A DNA stretch of 64,000 nt, taken from assembly GCF_009847015.1 (NCBI RefSeq), contig NZ_WVEM01000006.1, positions 62,001 through 126,000 on the forward strand, read 5' to 3'. A program made the translations under genes and the position numbers. Positions 19,347 through 28,967 of the stretch are shown piece after piece (position 1 is the first letter of the stretch; each line of letters begins with the position of its first letter). Source of the stretch: Sunxiuqinia indica. GTDB lineage: Bacteria; Bacteroidota; Bacteroidia; Bacteroidales; Prolixibacteraceae. A model generated the notes under the pieces. It was not told where the DNA came from. It was given only the letters and a program-made list of their open reading frames with translations, and did not search any database.

Positions 19347-19859
19347 ATGCAAGTCACCGGCACCCATTTCAACTATTACCTGATCTGTCACCGTAAACTG
19401 TGGTTGTTTGCCAATGGCATTAATATGGAATCGACCTCCGATTTGGTTTACGAAGGCAAGCTGTTGCACGAAACTTCGTATTCCCGCCGGAGCGAGAAAT
19501 ACCAGGAGATTGCGATTGATGGGATCAAAATCGACTATTTCGACGCGAAAAACAAGGTGGTTCACGAAATCAAAAAATCGGACAAGCACGAGGAGGCGCA
19601 CGAATGGCAGGTGAAATATTACCTCTATGTACTAGAGCAGAATGGTGTAACCGACGCCACAGGGTTGTTGGAGTATCCGCGCCTGCACAAAACCGATCAA
19701 GTATTGCTGACCATCCCCGACAGGGAAGCGATTGGGGAAATGCTCGAAAAGATTGAGAAGGTGATTCATGGAGATCAGTGCCCGAGTCGAATTCAGAAAT
19801 GGAAATGTAAAAATTGCAGCTATTTTGATTTCTGCTGGAGCGGGGAGGTTGAACTATGA
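19347..19859 (+). CDS. cas4: CRISPR-associated exonuclease Cas4
   Basis: 170-residue RecB-fold nuclease that trims prespacers and sets PAM-correct integration. The Fe-S cysteines are Cys14 (YLICHRKLW) and the C-terminal group in QCPSRIQKWKCKNCSYFDFC. The nuclease residues lie around IDYFDAKNKVVHEIKKS (Asp, Glu-Ile-Lys). The ATG at 19347 gives MQVTGTHFNYY, the standard Cas4 opening; a GTG further upstream adds unlikely residues. The stop overlaps the cas1 start by 4 bp. Confidence 0.92.
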   Translation: MQVTGTHFNYYLICHRKLWLFANGINMESTSDLVYEGKLLHETSYSRRSEKYQEIAIDGIKIDYFDAKNKVVHEIKKSDKHEEAHEWQVKYYLYVLEQNGVTDATGLLEYPRLHKTDQVLLTIPDREAIGEMLEKIEKVIHGDQCPSRIQKWKCKNCSYFDFCWSGEVEL

Positions 19860-20860
19860 AAAAAACGTATTACCTATTCAATCCGGGGCGGTTGCAACGC
19901 CGCGACAACACCCTGAAATTTACGCCTTACGATGAGGAAGGTAACGAACAGAGACCCCGTTTCCTTCCGGTGGAAAATGTGGGTGAGCTGTATTGTTTTG
20001 GAAACCTGGATGCCAATTCGGCGACCTATAATTTTCTTGGGCATGAGCAAATCCCCATTCACTTTTTCGATTATTACGAAAACTACACCGGTTCGTTTAT
20101 GCCTCGCGAAGCTCTGATTTCGGGGAAAATGCTGATCGCGCAAGTTAAATGCCAGCAAAACAAAAAAGCACGGATCGATTTGGCACAACGGATTTTGGAT
20201 GGTGCCAGTTTCAATATGGTGAAAAACCTAAAATACTATAACAACAGGGGAAAAGACCTGGAACCAATTATTGAAATAATTGAAAAGCTGACCGGTAAAA
20301 TTTCGTCGACCACTGCCATCGATGAGCTCATGGGCATTGAAGGGAATATCCGTAAGAACTATTATGAAGCCTTCGAACTGATCATCAATGATTTTAGCAT
20401 GAACGGTCGGAGTTACCGTCCTCCGCAGAATGAAGTGAATGCATTGATTTCATTTGGTAATATGATGTGCTACAGCCAGTGTTTGCGTGCCATCCATCAA
20501 ACCCAGTTGAACCCGACCATCAGCTTTTTACATGAGCCGGGTGATCGTCGGTTTTCTTTGTCGCTTGATTTGGCCGAGGTTTTCAAGCCATTGCTGGTCG
20601 ACCGGGTTATTTTTAAAGTGATGAACAAAAAGATGGTTCAACCCTATCATTTTGAAGAGCGGCTAAACCGGGTGACGCTGAAGCCAAATGGGAAAAAAGC
20701 AGTTGTCCAGGCCTTTGAAGACCGCCTGGGTGAATCCATTAAACACCGCTCGCTAAACCGCTCGGTGAGCTACAAACACCTGATCAAATTGGAATGCTAC
20801 AAAATACAGAAGCATCTACTGGGTATCGAAGAATACAAACCATTTAAAATGTGGTGGTAA
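19856..20860 (+). CDS. cas1: CRISPR integrase Cas1
   Basis: 334-residue spacer integrase. The metal-binding triad typical of Cas1 is visible in MGIEGNIRKNYYEAF (Glu), SFLHEPGDRRFSLSLDLAE (His, then Asp/Glu) and EVFKPLLVDR. It overlaps cas4 by 4 bp (ATGA) and its stop shares one base with the cas2 start, so the adaptation genes cas4-cas1-cas2 are tightly coupled. All key residues are present, so adaptation may be functional, which fits the long run of identical repeats at the leader end. Confidence 0.96.
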   Translation: MKKTYYLFNPGRLQRRDNTLKFTPYDEEGNEQRPRFLPVENVGELYCFGNLDANSATYNFLGHEQIPIHFFDYYENYTGSFMPREALISGKMLIAQVKCQQNKKARIDLAQRILDGASFNMVKNLKYYNNRGKDLEPIIEIIEKLTGKISSTTAIDELMGIEGNIRKNYYEAFELIINDFSMNGRSYRPPQNEVNALISFGNMMCYSQCLRAIHQTQLNPTISFLHEPGDRRFSLSLDLAEVFKPLLVDRVIFKVMNKKMVQPYHFEERLNRVTLKPNGKKAVVQAFEDRLGESIKHRSLNRSVSYKHLIKLECYKIQKHLLGIEEYKPFKMWW

Positions 20861-21123
20861 TGTATGTAATAGCAGTTTATGATATTGGGGAAAAACGTGT
20901 GGGTAAAATGTTGAAACTTTGCCGGAGATATTTGAACTGGATACAGAATTCGGTTTTTGAAGGTGAAATTTCGGAAGTCAAACTCTTGGAGTTGAAACAG
21001 GAAGCCATGCTGCTTATGGATGAGGAAACCGACAGTCTGATTATTTTTAAGGCTCGTCAGGAAAGGTGGCTGGACAAGGAAATCGTTGGACATGAGCGAC
21101 AAAACCTGGATACTTTTCTTTAA
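20860..21123 (+). CDS. cas2: CRISPR adaptation protein Cas2
   Basis: 87-residue ferredoxin-fold dimer that scaffolds Cas1. It starts MYVIAVYDIGEKRVGKMLKLCRRYL, with the conserved Asp of VYDI and the helix that follows, and WIQNSVFEGEI forms the usual second strand. The ATG at 20860 overlaps the cas1 stop by one base; an in-frame GTG nine bases upstream is less likely. Confidence 0.95.
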   Translation: MYVIAVYDIGEKRVGKMLKLCRRYLNWIQNSVFEGEISEVKLLELKQEAMLLMDEETDSLIIFKARQERWLDKEIVGHERQNLDTFL

Positions 21124-21348
21124 CCGTTGTTGTCGATTCCCTTTCCCGTTGTTCTATTTTAAGAGAATTTGACAATGATAAAGAGAGTTAAGTTCTTTGA
21201 CATATTGAAAATAAGCGATTTATATATAATTGTCGATCCCCTGGGGAAAATACCTTCTGGGGGATCGACAACATTCTTATTAAAAAATTAGATATTTGTA
21301 AAAGTTAATCTATTGAAGATGAACTTATTTTTTTAAGTCGTCGAACAG
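21124..21348 (+). promoter_or_regulatory. CRISPR leader region
   Basis: 225 bp between cas2 and the first repeat. The leader side is set by the cas genes, by the identical repeats at this end and by degenerate repeats at the far end. It is AT-rich and contains a perfect 12-bp inverted repeat, TTGTCGATCCCC (21230-21241) and GGGGATCGACAA (21260-21271). A near copy of the left arm lies at about 21130-21141. It presumably carries the array promoter and adaptation signals. Confidence 0.75.
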
Positions 21349-24121
21349 CTACCAATCGCACCATATTGGAATTGAAAGCGAATTTCCGAGCTTGAACGCC
21401 GGGTTAAATACTCTGCTACCAATCGCACCATATTGGAATTGAAAGCAATAAACCAAGAATTAATTTTTGAGCGAATTAACTACCAATCGCACCATATTGG
21501 AATTGAAAGAACAATGGTATATGAAAGTGATCTACGGGTTTGGGCTACCAATCGCACCATATTGGAATTGAAAGGTGCATTGCTTATTTTGGTGTCTACA
21601 CCCAAAATGTTCTACCAATCGCACCATATTGGAATTGAAAGTGTTATCGGATGGTTTGTTAAGCTGATTCATATTCTACCAATCGCACCATATTGGAATT
21701 GAAAGTCGGAAACGTCTTTTACAACCAGTGTGCCGTAAAGAACTACCAATCGCACCATATTGGAATTGAAAGGAGGCAAAAGAGCTAATAGCATCAACAG
21801 CGCCTTGATCTACCAATCGCACCATATTGGAATTGAAAGAAGGGGGTTTCTGATTCCAGTATTCTTTCTGGTAACTACCAATCGCACCATATTGGAATTG
21901 AAAGATGGTAAGCCGGATGCTTTAGGCTCGATAAAAATACGCTACCAATCGCACCATATTGGAATTGAAAGTGATGAAGTGTTGGAAGAAATGGCTAAAT
22001 GGTTAAGCTACCAATCGCACCATATTGGAATTGAAAGGTGCGTACATTTGATGAAATGATTCCAGCACTGGTCTACCAATCGCACCATATTGGAATTGAA
22101 AGTCGCAGGGCAAACGGGCGTAAGCTTCGACCCACAAGCTACCAATCGCACCATATTGGAATTGAAAGCGAAGTGCTTGATTATATTACCCTTCTCATGT
22201 CAGCTACCAATCGCACCATATTGGAATTGAAAGCGAGCTTGTCAATTACATTGTAATCCTTTCTTAACGCTACCAATCGCACCATATTGGAATTGAAAGA
22301 ACGTATCTCAAGAGTTGACACCTTCGGACGATGATCTACCAATCGCACCATATTGGAATTGAAAGTCAACAGCCTCTAAAATGCCTTTAGCATCGTAAAG
22401 CTACCAATCGCACCATATTGGAATTGAAAGTGATTTCTTAGTGCTGAATTACCTCCCTGTCTTGAACTACCAATCGCACCATATTGGAATTGAAAGAACA
22501 ACGTGGTTGATCCTTACGATCGCCACCGTGCTACCAATCGCACCATATTGGAATTGAAAGTCGGGATCTATATTTTTTAACAATGTCCAAAAATCTACCA
22601 ATCGCACCATATTGGAATTGAAAGGTAAATTGAAGCACCAGAACCGTAAGAGCTACCGCTACCAATCGCACCATATTGGAATTGAAAGTAATGGCAAGCT
22701 ATACGTCTATGTTAGGTATGATCTACCAATCGCACCATATTGGAATTGAAAGAGATTTCCCAGAACCGAGTGATTAACGACAATTGCTACCAATCGCACC
22801 ATATTGGAATTGAAAGATTAAGGATGAGCGGAGAAACAAAAACGGTAAACACTACCAATCGCACCATATTGGAATTGAAAGAAAGAAGAAGTGTTTGAAG
22901 CTTCATTCACGGCTAAGCTACCAATCGCACCATATTGGAATTGAAAGTCGGAAGCCTGCTGGCAGGCAATTTCTCACTACTCTCTACCAATCGCACCATA
23001 TTGGAATTGAAAGAGAATTGTCAGTGTGGACATTATATCAAAACACGCTACCAATCGCACCATATTGGAATTGAAATGACTAATTCTCCTCTGCGTACTT
23101 TAGGAATATTTACACTACCAATCGCACCATATTGGAATTGAAATAGCGGTCAATATGGGCTACAATGGAAGATATTGTACTACCAATCGCACCATATTGG
23201 AATTGAAATACGGTAAATCATGCCGGCAATACCGCAGCAAAAGACTACCAATCGCACCATATTGGAATTGAAATCAATAATGTGAATTATCTATCCCCAA
23301 CTGCTTAAACTACCAATCGCACCATATTGGAATTGAAATACAATCGGCTTGAGTATGCCAGTACGGTTGGGCGCACTACCAATCGCACCATATTGGAATT
23401 GAAATCCATAAGCGGGAACATCTGCACCTAGAAAAATACCTACCAATCGCACCATATTGGAATTGAAATTTTATTAATTTGTAATTCACTTGCTAAGTCG
23501 TTGACTACCAATCGCACCATATTGGAATTGAAATATCGTTTCCGATCCGGCTGATAAAGACAGCTATGCGCTACCAATCGCACCATATTGGAATTGAAAT
23601 GGAGGATATCATTTTCAGAAATATCAACATCACAACTACCAATCGCACCATATTGGAATTGAAATAAAATCGTTTAATGTTGGTGCTTCATCCGGATGAT
23701 GCTTCCAATCGCACCATACTGGAATTGAAATAATTCATTTCACAAGAAAGGAAAAGCGATTGATTTCTTTTAATCGCACCATACTGGAATTGAAATTTAG
23801 TACCTCCTGGTTGCTGCATAGTCGATCCCGGCTTTTAATCGCACCATACTGGAATTGAAATGATAGCGAGAACGACACACAGGCGTATATTGATTTTCTT
23901 TTAATCGCACCATACTGGAATTGAAATATGGAAGTCTGCCGCTGAGATATCTATAAACAACCTTTTAATCGCACCATACTGGAATTGAAATAACTGAAAC
24001 TAATCCATTTGTCAATGTAGTACCGCCTTTTAATCGCACCATACTGGAATTGAAATTTGCTATTATTTTATTTTCTGCTTTCTGAAATTTCCTTTTAATC
24101 GCACCATGCTGGAATTGAAAT
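21349..24121 (+). CRISPR. CRISPR array, 43 repeats of 30 bp, 42 spacers
   Basis: Repeats begin CTACCAATCG and end GAATTGAAAG, with spacers of 34-37 bp and a period of 64-67 bp. Repeats 1-26 are identical. Repeats 27-36 (from 23048) end in T instead of G. Repeat 37 (23702) starts CTTCC and has ATACTGG for ATATTGG. Repeats 38-42 start CTTTTAATCG, and repeat 43 (24092-24121) has ATGCTGG. Degeneracy therefore increases away from cas2, which sets the leader at the left. The 3' end ATTGAAAG is typical of the 8-nt handle in type I-B systems. In the main form CCAAT can pair with ATTGG to make a small stem. Confidence 0.99.
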
Positions 24122-24166
24122 ATGAGTCGGGATATTCCGATTCACGATCATAAATAATTAAACCTA
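24122..24166. other. Gap between last repeat and the sugar-transporter gene
   Basis: 45 bp separate the last repeat from the stop of the convergent transporter gene. The first 35 or so would fit a terminal spacer with no repeat after it. GAGTCGG and CCGATTC can form a short stem at about 24124-24143. Confidence 0.5.
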
Positions 24167-25165
24167 TTAACTACCAGCATAAATAATAAAGGCAATCCCT
24201 AAAGCAAACAATACAAACATAGCCGCCAATAATCCGGAAACACCCTTAACCTGTTTAAATTCTTTCCATATAAAAACGCCCCAGAGTGCAGCAACAAGGG
24301 TTGCACCCTGACCCAGCCCGTAAGAGATAGCAGCTCCGGCCTTTCCTGCGGCAATCAGGTTCAATGAATTGCCAATACCCCATATTATACCTCCCAGGAT
24401 TCCCACCAAATGAATGGAGAATTTTCCTTTGAAGTATTCTTTGTATTTTACCGGCTCCCCATTTATCGGCTTTTTCATTAAAATGGTATTGAAAACAAAA
24501 TTACTGGCAAACACACCAATTGAAAAAACTACAACCGCCGTATAAGGTGTCATCTTTCCGGCAGCCGGCGATACAAAATTGTCCAGATCCATAGAGGCAG
24601 CTACAAAGCGGTAAAAGAACGACATCAGTACCCCGGCAAGAACAGCAACTAATATCCCTTTTGTAGTTACTTTTTGCTTGCTCGAAGAAGCTTTTTTATA
24701 TGCCAGGGCATTTAGGATGATAGCAACAGTTACCAATCCCACTCCGAGAAAGAGAAACACGGGGTCTCCTTTTTGCGAACCAATGTAGTTGATAATAACG
24801 CCAAGGACAAGGGCAAGCCCAACACCAACAGGAAAAGCTACCGACATCCCGGCAATGGCAATGGCTGTTGAAAGAAGGATGTTAGAGGCATTAAATATTA
24901 TCCCTCCCAGGAATGCACTGCCAATATTGCTCCAATCAGCTTGTTTAATATCGACAAGGAAACTGCGTCCTCCTTCGCCAGTACTTCCTAAAGTAAAGGC
25001 AAAAATCAGGGCTAACAACAGGACTCCGATTACGTAATCCCAATAAAACAATTCATAGCGCCAAGTTTTCCCGGCAAGTTTCTGGGTATTCCCCCACGAG
25101 CCCCAGCACAACATGGTAATGAAGCATAAAATAATGGCTAATGGATAGCTGTTGACTATAAACAT
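24167..25165 (-). CDS. Sugar transporter of the GRP/RhaT drug-metabolite superfamily
   Basis: 332-residue inner-membrane protein with about ten hydrophobic helices. The CWGSWGNTQKLAGKTWRYELFYWDY segment near the N terminus is characteristic of the glucose/ribose porter branch of the DMT superfamily, which includes GlcU and RbsU. It is probably a proton-coupled monosaccharide importer. It is the last gene of the long leftward operon, 19 bp after the ribokinase gene. This pairing suggests ribose or a related pentose as the cargo; direct substrate evidence is absent. Confidence 0.85.
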   Translation of the reverse strand: MFIVNSYPLAIILCFITMLCWGSWGNTQKLAGKTWRYELFYWDYVIGVLLLALIFAFTLGSTGEGGRSFLVDIKQADWSNIGSAFLGGIIFNASNILLSTAIAIAGMSVAFPVGVGLALVLGVIINYIGSQKGDPVFLFLGVGLVTVAIILNALAYKKASSSKQKVTTKGILVAVLAGVLMSFFYRFVAASMDLDNFVSPAAGKMTPYTAVVVFSIGVFASNFVFNTILMKKPINGEPVKYKEYFKGKFSIHLVGILGGIIWGIGNSLNLIAAGKAGAAISYGLGQGATLVAALWGVFIWKEFKQVKGVSGLLAAMFVLFALGIAFIIYAGS

Positions 25166-25184
25166 GGATGTTAATTTTTTAGAT

Positions 25185-26108
25185 TTATACTGATATATTT
25201 TCTTTAATAAATTCAGTAATTTCCTTTTCGGAAGGTATTGCAGGCTGTGCCCCCATCTTGGTTACACACAATGCGGCGGCGGCTGTTGCAAACCTCAAAG
25301 CATCCTCCCAACTTTTATTATTGCTGATACCAGCTGCAAGTGCCCCGCAAAACGTATCGCCTGCGGCCGTTGTATCAACCGACTCAACTTCAAAGGCGGG
25401 GATATGAAAATATTTTTCCTCATTTTTAAACAAGCAGCCTTTAACCCCCATTGTAAGCACAACATTTTTTACGCCCAGGGAGTTAAGCTTTTCCGCAACG
25501 GCTTCTTCTCCGATGTCAGCTATTTTTGCAGAAGCCACAACTTCAGCTTCTGTTTCGTTTACCACGAGAACGTGAACTGCCTCTAATACAGATTTATCCA
25601 GTTTAGTTGCCGGTGCCACATTTAACATGACTTTTGACCCTTTTTTGTGGGCAATCTTGCATATTGTTTGGACTGTATTATAAGGTATTTCCATTTGCAG
25701 CATGATTAAATCGGACTTTTCAATTTCATCTTCCAAGGCTACAATATAGTCTGAAGTGAGCATGTCATTTGCCCCGGGAATTATTACAATGCTGTTTTCG
25801 CCTTTGCTATCAACCCAGATCATAGCCGTTCCTGTAGGAACATTATCAACCAACAATGAAGAAGACATATTAATCCCTTGGTCATTAAATGTTTTCAGGA
25901 TACTCTTTCCGTAAATATCATTTCCAAGGCTGGTTACAAATTTCACATTGCTGCCTGTTTTATTTGCTGCAACTGCCTGATTTGCACCTTTCCCTCCCAT
26001 TGCCTGCAAAAAAGTCTGCCCCTTTATGGTTTCGCCATCCTTGGGGAAACGTTCCATCTTTGCAATTAAATCTAAATTCGAACTTCCTATTACAAGTATT
26101 TTACCCAT
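25185..26108 (-). CDS. rbsK: Ribokinase (PfkB family)
   Basis: 307-residue sugar kinase. The N-terminal PfkB signature AMGGKGANQAVAA, the ribokinase-type opening ILVIGSSNLDLI and the C-terminal DTTAAGDTFCGALAAG with the catalytic Asp are intact. GTAMIWVDSKGENSIVIIPGAN is strongly ribokinase-like. It would phosphorylate D-ribose after import and hydrolysis. Related 2-deoxyribose or other pentose kinases cannot be excluded. It lies between the transporter and GH97 genes. Confidence 0.88.
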   Translation of the reverse strand: MGKILVIGSSNLDLIAKMERFPKDGETIKGQTFLQAMGGKGANQAVAANKTGSNVKFVTSLGNDIYGKSILKTFNDQGINMSSSLLVDNVPTGTAMIWVDSKGENSIVIIPGANDMLTSDYIVALEDEIEKSDLIMLQMEIPYNTVQTICKIAHKKGSKVMLNVAPATKLDKSVLEAVHVLVVNETEAEVVASAKIADIGEEAVAEKLNSLGVKNVVLTMGVKGCLFKNEEKYFHIPAFEVESVDTTAAGDTFCGALAAGISNNKSWEDALRFATAAAALCVTKMGAQPAIPSEKEITEFIKENISV

Positions 26109-26135
26109 AAAAAATATATTAAGTAGCCTATATCT

Positions 26136-28079
26136 TTATTTAATTATTGCAGTATAACCACCGCCTTTTGACATTTCTATTTTAAGTTTCTGACCTGCCT
26201 GGATTTTTTCAGAAATTATACGGAAATCTTTTGCCTGCTTGAAAGAATTTACCCCATCGGCATGGGCTCTTAATTGCTTTTCCCCTCCTTCTAAAAATGA
26301 TAAATCAATTTGTAGTTCACGTGGCTCAGCTCCATTCATAGCTCCAATGTACCAGGTATCTCCAGCCCTTCTTGCAACAACTATATATTTACCAATTTCC
26401 CCGGCCAAGGGAATTGTTTCATCCCAAACAGTTGGAATTTCTTTTATAAAATTAAAACTCACCGGATTTTCATCGTATTTTGTTGGGCTGTCTGAAACCA
26501 TTTGTAAGGGGCTTTCATATACCACATACATGGCGACCTGATGGCTGCGCGTACCATGGCTCATAGGTTCAGTCCGGCTAAGAAAATAATTATCATCGTG
26601 GGCATTTAACATTGCCCCAGGTGTATAATCCATAGGGCCTGCCCACATTCTTAGATATGGAATAATCAGGTCGTGTGTAACAGTCGCTATATCTTTCATC
26701 CTATTATATTCCAGGCCAACAACTCCTTCTCGTGTCATTACATTCGGATATTTTCGCCTAAGTCCTTTGCAGATATACGAGCCATGAAAATCAAGCAATA
26801 ATTTATGCCTGGCAGCATTATCTGCTACATCATAAAAAAAGTTTACCATCCTGGCATCGTTGCGATCCATAAAATCAATTTTAACACCCTTCACTCCCCA
26901 TTTGGAAAACTGGTCGAATGCAACATCCATCTGCCTGTCAACATTGATCCATTTTGCCCAAAGCATAACCCCCACTTTTTTAGCAGCGGCATGTTTACAA
27001 ATTGATGCTATATCCACATCCGGGTTTAACTCCATTAAATCATTTTTTGCAGACCATCCTTCATCGAGTAATACATATTCCAATCCGTGTTTAGCAGCAT
27101 AATCTATCATATACAAATAGGTAGCAGTATTTATACCCGAAACAAAATCGACATTGTATATATTCCGTCCGTTCCACCAGTCCCATAATACTTTTCCGGG
27201 TTTTACCCACGAAAAATCATACTCCGGGGCTTCTTCATCTGAAAGAAGGTAGGTTAAATCGCTACTCAGCATATCGGCATCATTTTCGAATATACCTACT
27301 ACCCGCCACGGGAAAGTTCTTTTTGTATTTGTTTTAACAAGATATTCTTCCCGCTCAATAGCATATAATTTATTCCCGTTATTCCTGATTTCTTCGGTAT
27401 GCGGATAATAAGCAAAAATACCTTTAAACGATTTTCCGGATGGTTGCAGGTAAAAGCCCGGATAATTTACCAGATTAGCCTCGGCAATCAGTAATTTACA
27501 GTTTCCTGCATTAACCATTACCGGAGAAATTGAAAAGCTATCTTGAGGCAAGGATGAAATATTTTTAATTGTATATTCCTCTTCAAACCAATTTTGTAAT
27601 TTATCAGTTAACAATGTATATGTTTCGTAATCATCCGGAAGATTGAAAACTACTGATTCGGAAATTATTGGTTTTTCTTCGTCTTTTTTACCAATAAACC
27701 GGTAAGCAACACCATCGTTATATGCCCTGAATTCGACCATATAATCACGGTAAGCCAATAAAATCTTATTGTATTCTTCATTGATTACTTTTAATTTTCG
27801 GGGAACAGTTAAATTTACTTCCTTTTGAATACTTTCTGTTGAAACCTTCCTTGGACGGGAATCCTTCCCCCACTCCTTCTCTCCGACTTTCATTAAAATG
27901 GGAGATTTTGTAACTACTACTTTCCCGTTTCTTTTTACTTCGTAACTGATTTCATTATGGGTTGTTATACTGATTGTATTTTTACCATCCGGGGAACTAA
28001 CACATTTCTCCTGCGAAAAAGCAGAACCTGCTATGATAAAAACAAAGATGGCAATTAAATATAAATACTTTCTTTTCAT
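26136..28079 (-). CDS. Glycoside hydrolase family 97
   Basis: 647-residue periplasmic enzyme with a signal peptide ending GSAFSQ. The GH97 N-terminal beta-sandwich (residues about 25-290) is followed by a TIM-barrel with DWWNGRNIYNVDF, YVLLDEGW, GVKIDFMDRND and LLDFHGSY, then TREGVVGLEYN. The motif KIDFMDR resembles the retaining GH97b branch (alpha-galactosidase type), where an Asp acts as nucleophile, rather than SusB. The C-terminal beta domain ends in GGGYTAIIK. The alpha-glycosidic specificity is therefore plausible, but the actual sugar is not known. Confidence 0.9.
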   Translation of the reverse strand: MKRKYLYLIAIFVFIIAGSAFSQEKCVSSPDGKNTISITTHNEISYEVKRNGKVVVTKSPILMKVGEKEWGKDSRPRKVSTESIQKEVNLTVPRKLKVINEEYNKILLAYRDYMVEFRAYNDGVAYRFIGKKDEEKPIISESVVFNLPDDYETYTLLTDKLQNWFEEEYTIKNISSLPQDSFSISPVMVNAGNCKLLIAEANLVNYPGFYLQPSGKSFKGIFAYYPHTEEIRNNGNKLYAIEREEYLVKTNTKRTFPWRVVGIFENDADMLSSDLTYLLSDEEAPEYDFSWVKPGKVLWDWWNGRNIYNVDFVSGINTATYLYMIDYAAKHGLEYVLLDEGWSAKNDLMELNPDVDIASICKHAAAKKVGVMLWAKWINVDRQMDVAFDQFSKWGVKGVKIDFMDRNDARMVNFFYDVADNAARHKLLLDFHGSYICKGLRRKYPNVMTREGVVGLEYNRMKDIATVTHDLIIPYLRMWAGPMDYTPGAMLNAHDDNYFLSRTEPMSHGTRSHQVAMYVVYESPLQMVSDSPTKYDENPVSFNFIKEIPTVWDETIPLAGEIGKYIVVARRAGDTWYIGAMNGAEPRELQIDLSFLEGGEKQLRAHADGVNSFKQAKDFRIISEKIQAGQKLKIEMSKGGGYTAIIK

Positions 28080-28115
28080 ACAATTATATTCTTATTCGTT
28101 AATAATATTTCAAAA

Positions 28116-28961
28116 CTATTCGGCATTTATTTCAGCGTTTTTTTCAAGGTAGCCAAGCACTTGCAAAAAATCATCGGTTTCACGAACTGTGCTTTTGTAA
28201 TTCTCTGGATTATTATAATTGAAAAAACCGTGTCCTTCCCCATTATATAATTTCAGCACACAGGTACTCCCCACTTTTCCCATTACCTTTTGGTAATATC
28301 TTGCTGTTTCAACAGGAATCAACTGGTCTTCTGTGCCAAGGAAAATAATGGTAGGAGGTGCTCCCTGTTTTATATTATGCAGGGGCGAAAAATCTTTATA
28401 ATCATCAGCTACTCGTTCATATCCGTAGCCCCCTGGACCGTTATCGATAACCGGACTATAAAGCACAAGGGCATCCGGCTCACAATCAACCGATAAGTCG
28501 TCGTTTTTATCATTATATTTTTTAATTAAGGCCGTGGCAGCTGCTAGCTGTCCTCCGGCCGAACCTCCCGATGCAATTATTTTTGAAGGATTGAGGCTGA
28601 ATTCAGAAGCATTTTTTCGGATATAGCGAATTGCCGACTTGGCATCTTTCAGTGCCTCGAAAGGAGTTGTACTATTTTTGCTTTCGGTTCTGTAATCGGC
28701 AAGAAAACAAACGATGCCACGTTTTGCGAAATATTCAGCATGATTTTTAAAATGGCTTCTGTCACCGGTTTTCCATCCTCCCCCAAAAAAGAATACCATA
28801 GCCGGATATTGATTTGCCTTGTTGAAATTATCGGGATATTTAACTTCTAAATACAATTTAACCGTATCTACTTTTTTATAAATAAAAAGCTCCGATTTCT
28901 GGCTGAATCCCAACAAAGCAGGTAAACAAAATAAAATGGTTATAAAATTAAATCTCAACAT
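28116..28961 (-). CDS. Alpha/beta hydrolase, acetyl-esterase-like
   Basis: 281-residue secreted hydrolase with an N-terminal signal (LPALLGFSQ). The oxyanion FFFGGGWKTGDR, the nucleophile elbow GGSAGGQLAA, the Asp in FLGTEDQLIPVETA and the His in YNGEGHGFFNY make a complete triad of the BD-FAE/carbohydrate-esterase type. In this operon it probably removes acyl groups from the glycan substrate. The exact ester is not predictable. Confidence 0.85.
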   Translation of the reverse strand: MLRFNFITILFCLPALLGFSQKSELFIYKKVDTVKLYLEVKYPDNFNKANQYPAMVFFFGGGWKTGDRSHFKNHAEYFAKRGIVCFLADYRTESKNSTTPFEALKDAKSAIRYIRKNASEFSLNPSKIIASGGSAGGQLAAATALIKKYNDKNDDLSVDCEPDALVLYSPVIDNGPGGYGYERVADDYKDFSPLHNIKQGAPPTIIFLGTEDQLIPVETARYYQKVMGKVGSTCVLKLYNGEGHGFFNYNNPENYKSTVRETDDFLQVLGYLEKNAEINAE

Positions 28962-28967
28962 AACAAA

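Noticed and set aside
20797-21102. A 101-codon minus-strand frame opposite cas1 and cas2
   Set aside because: It is the reverse of well-supported cas genes and shows no protein features.
21433-23141. Several open reading frames across the CRISPR array, encoding repeated YQSHHIGIE or TNRTILELK peptides
   Set aside because: They are translations of the 30-bp repeat in different frames with no start context; the array explains them fully.
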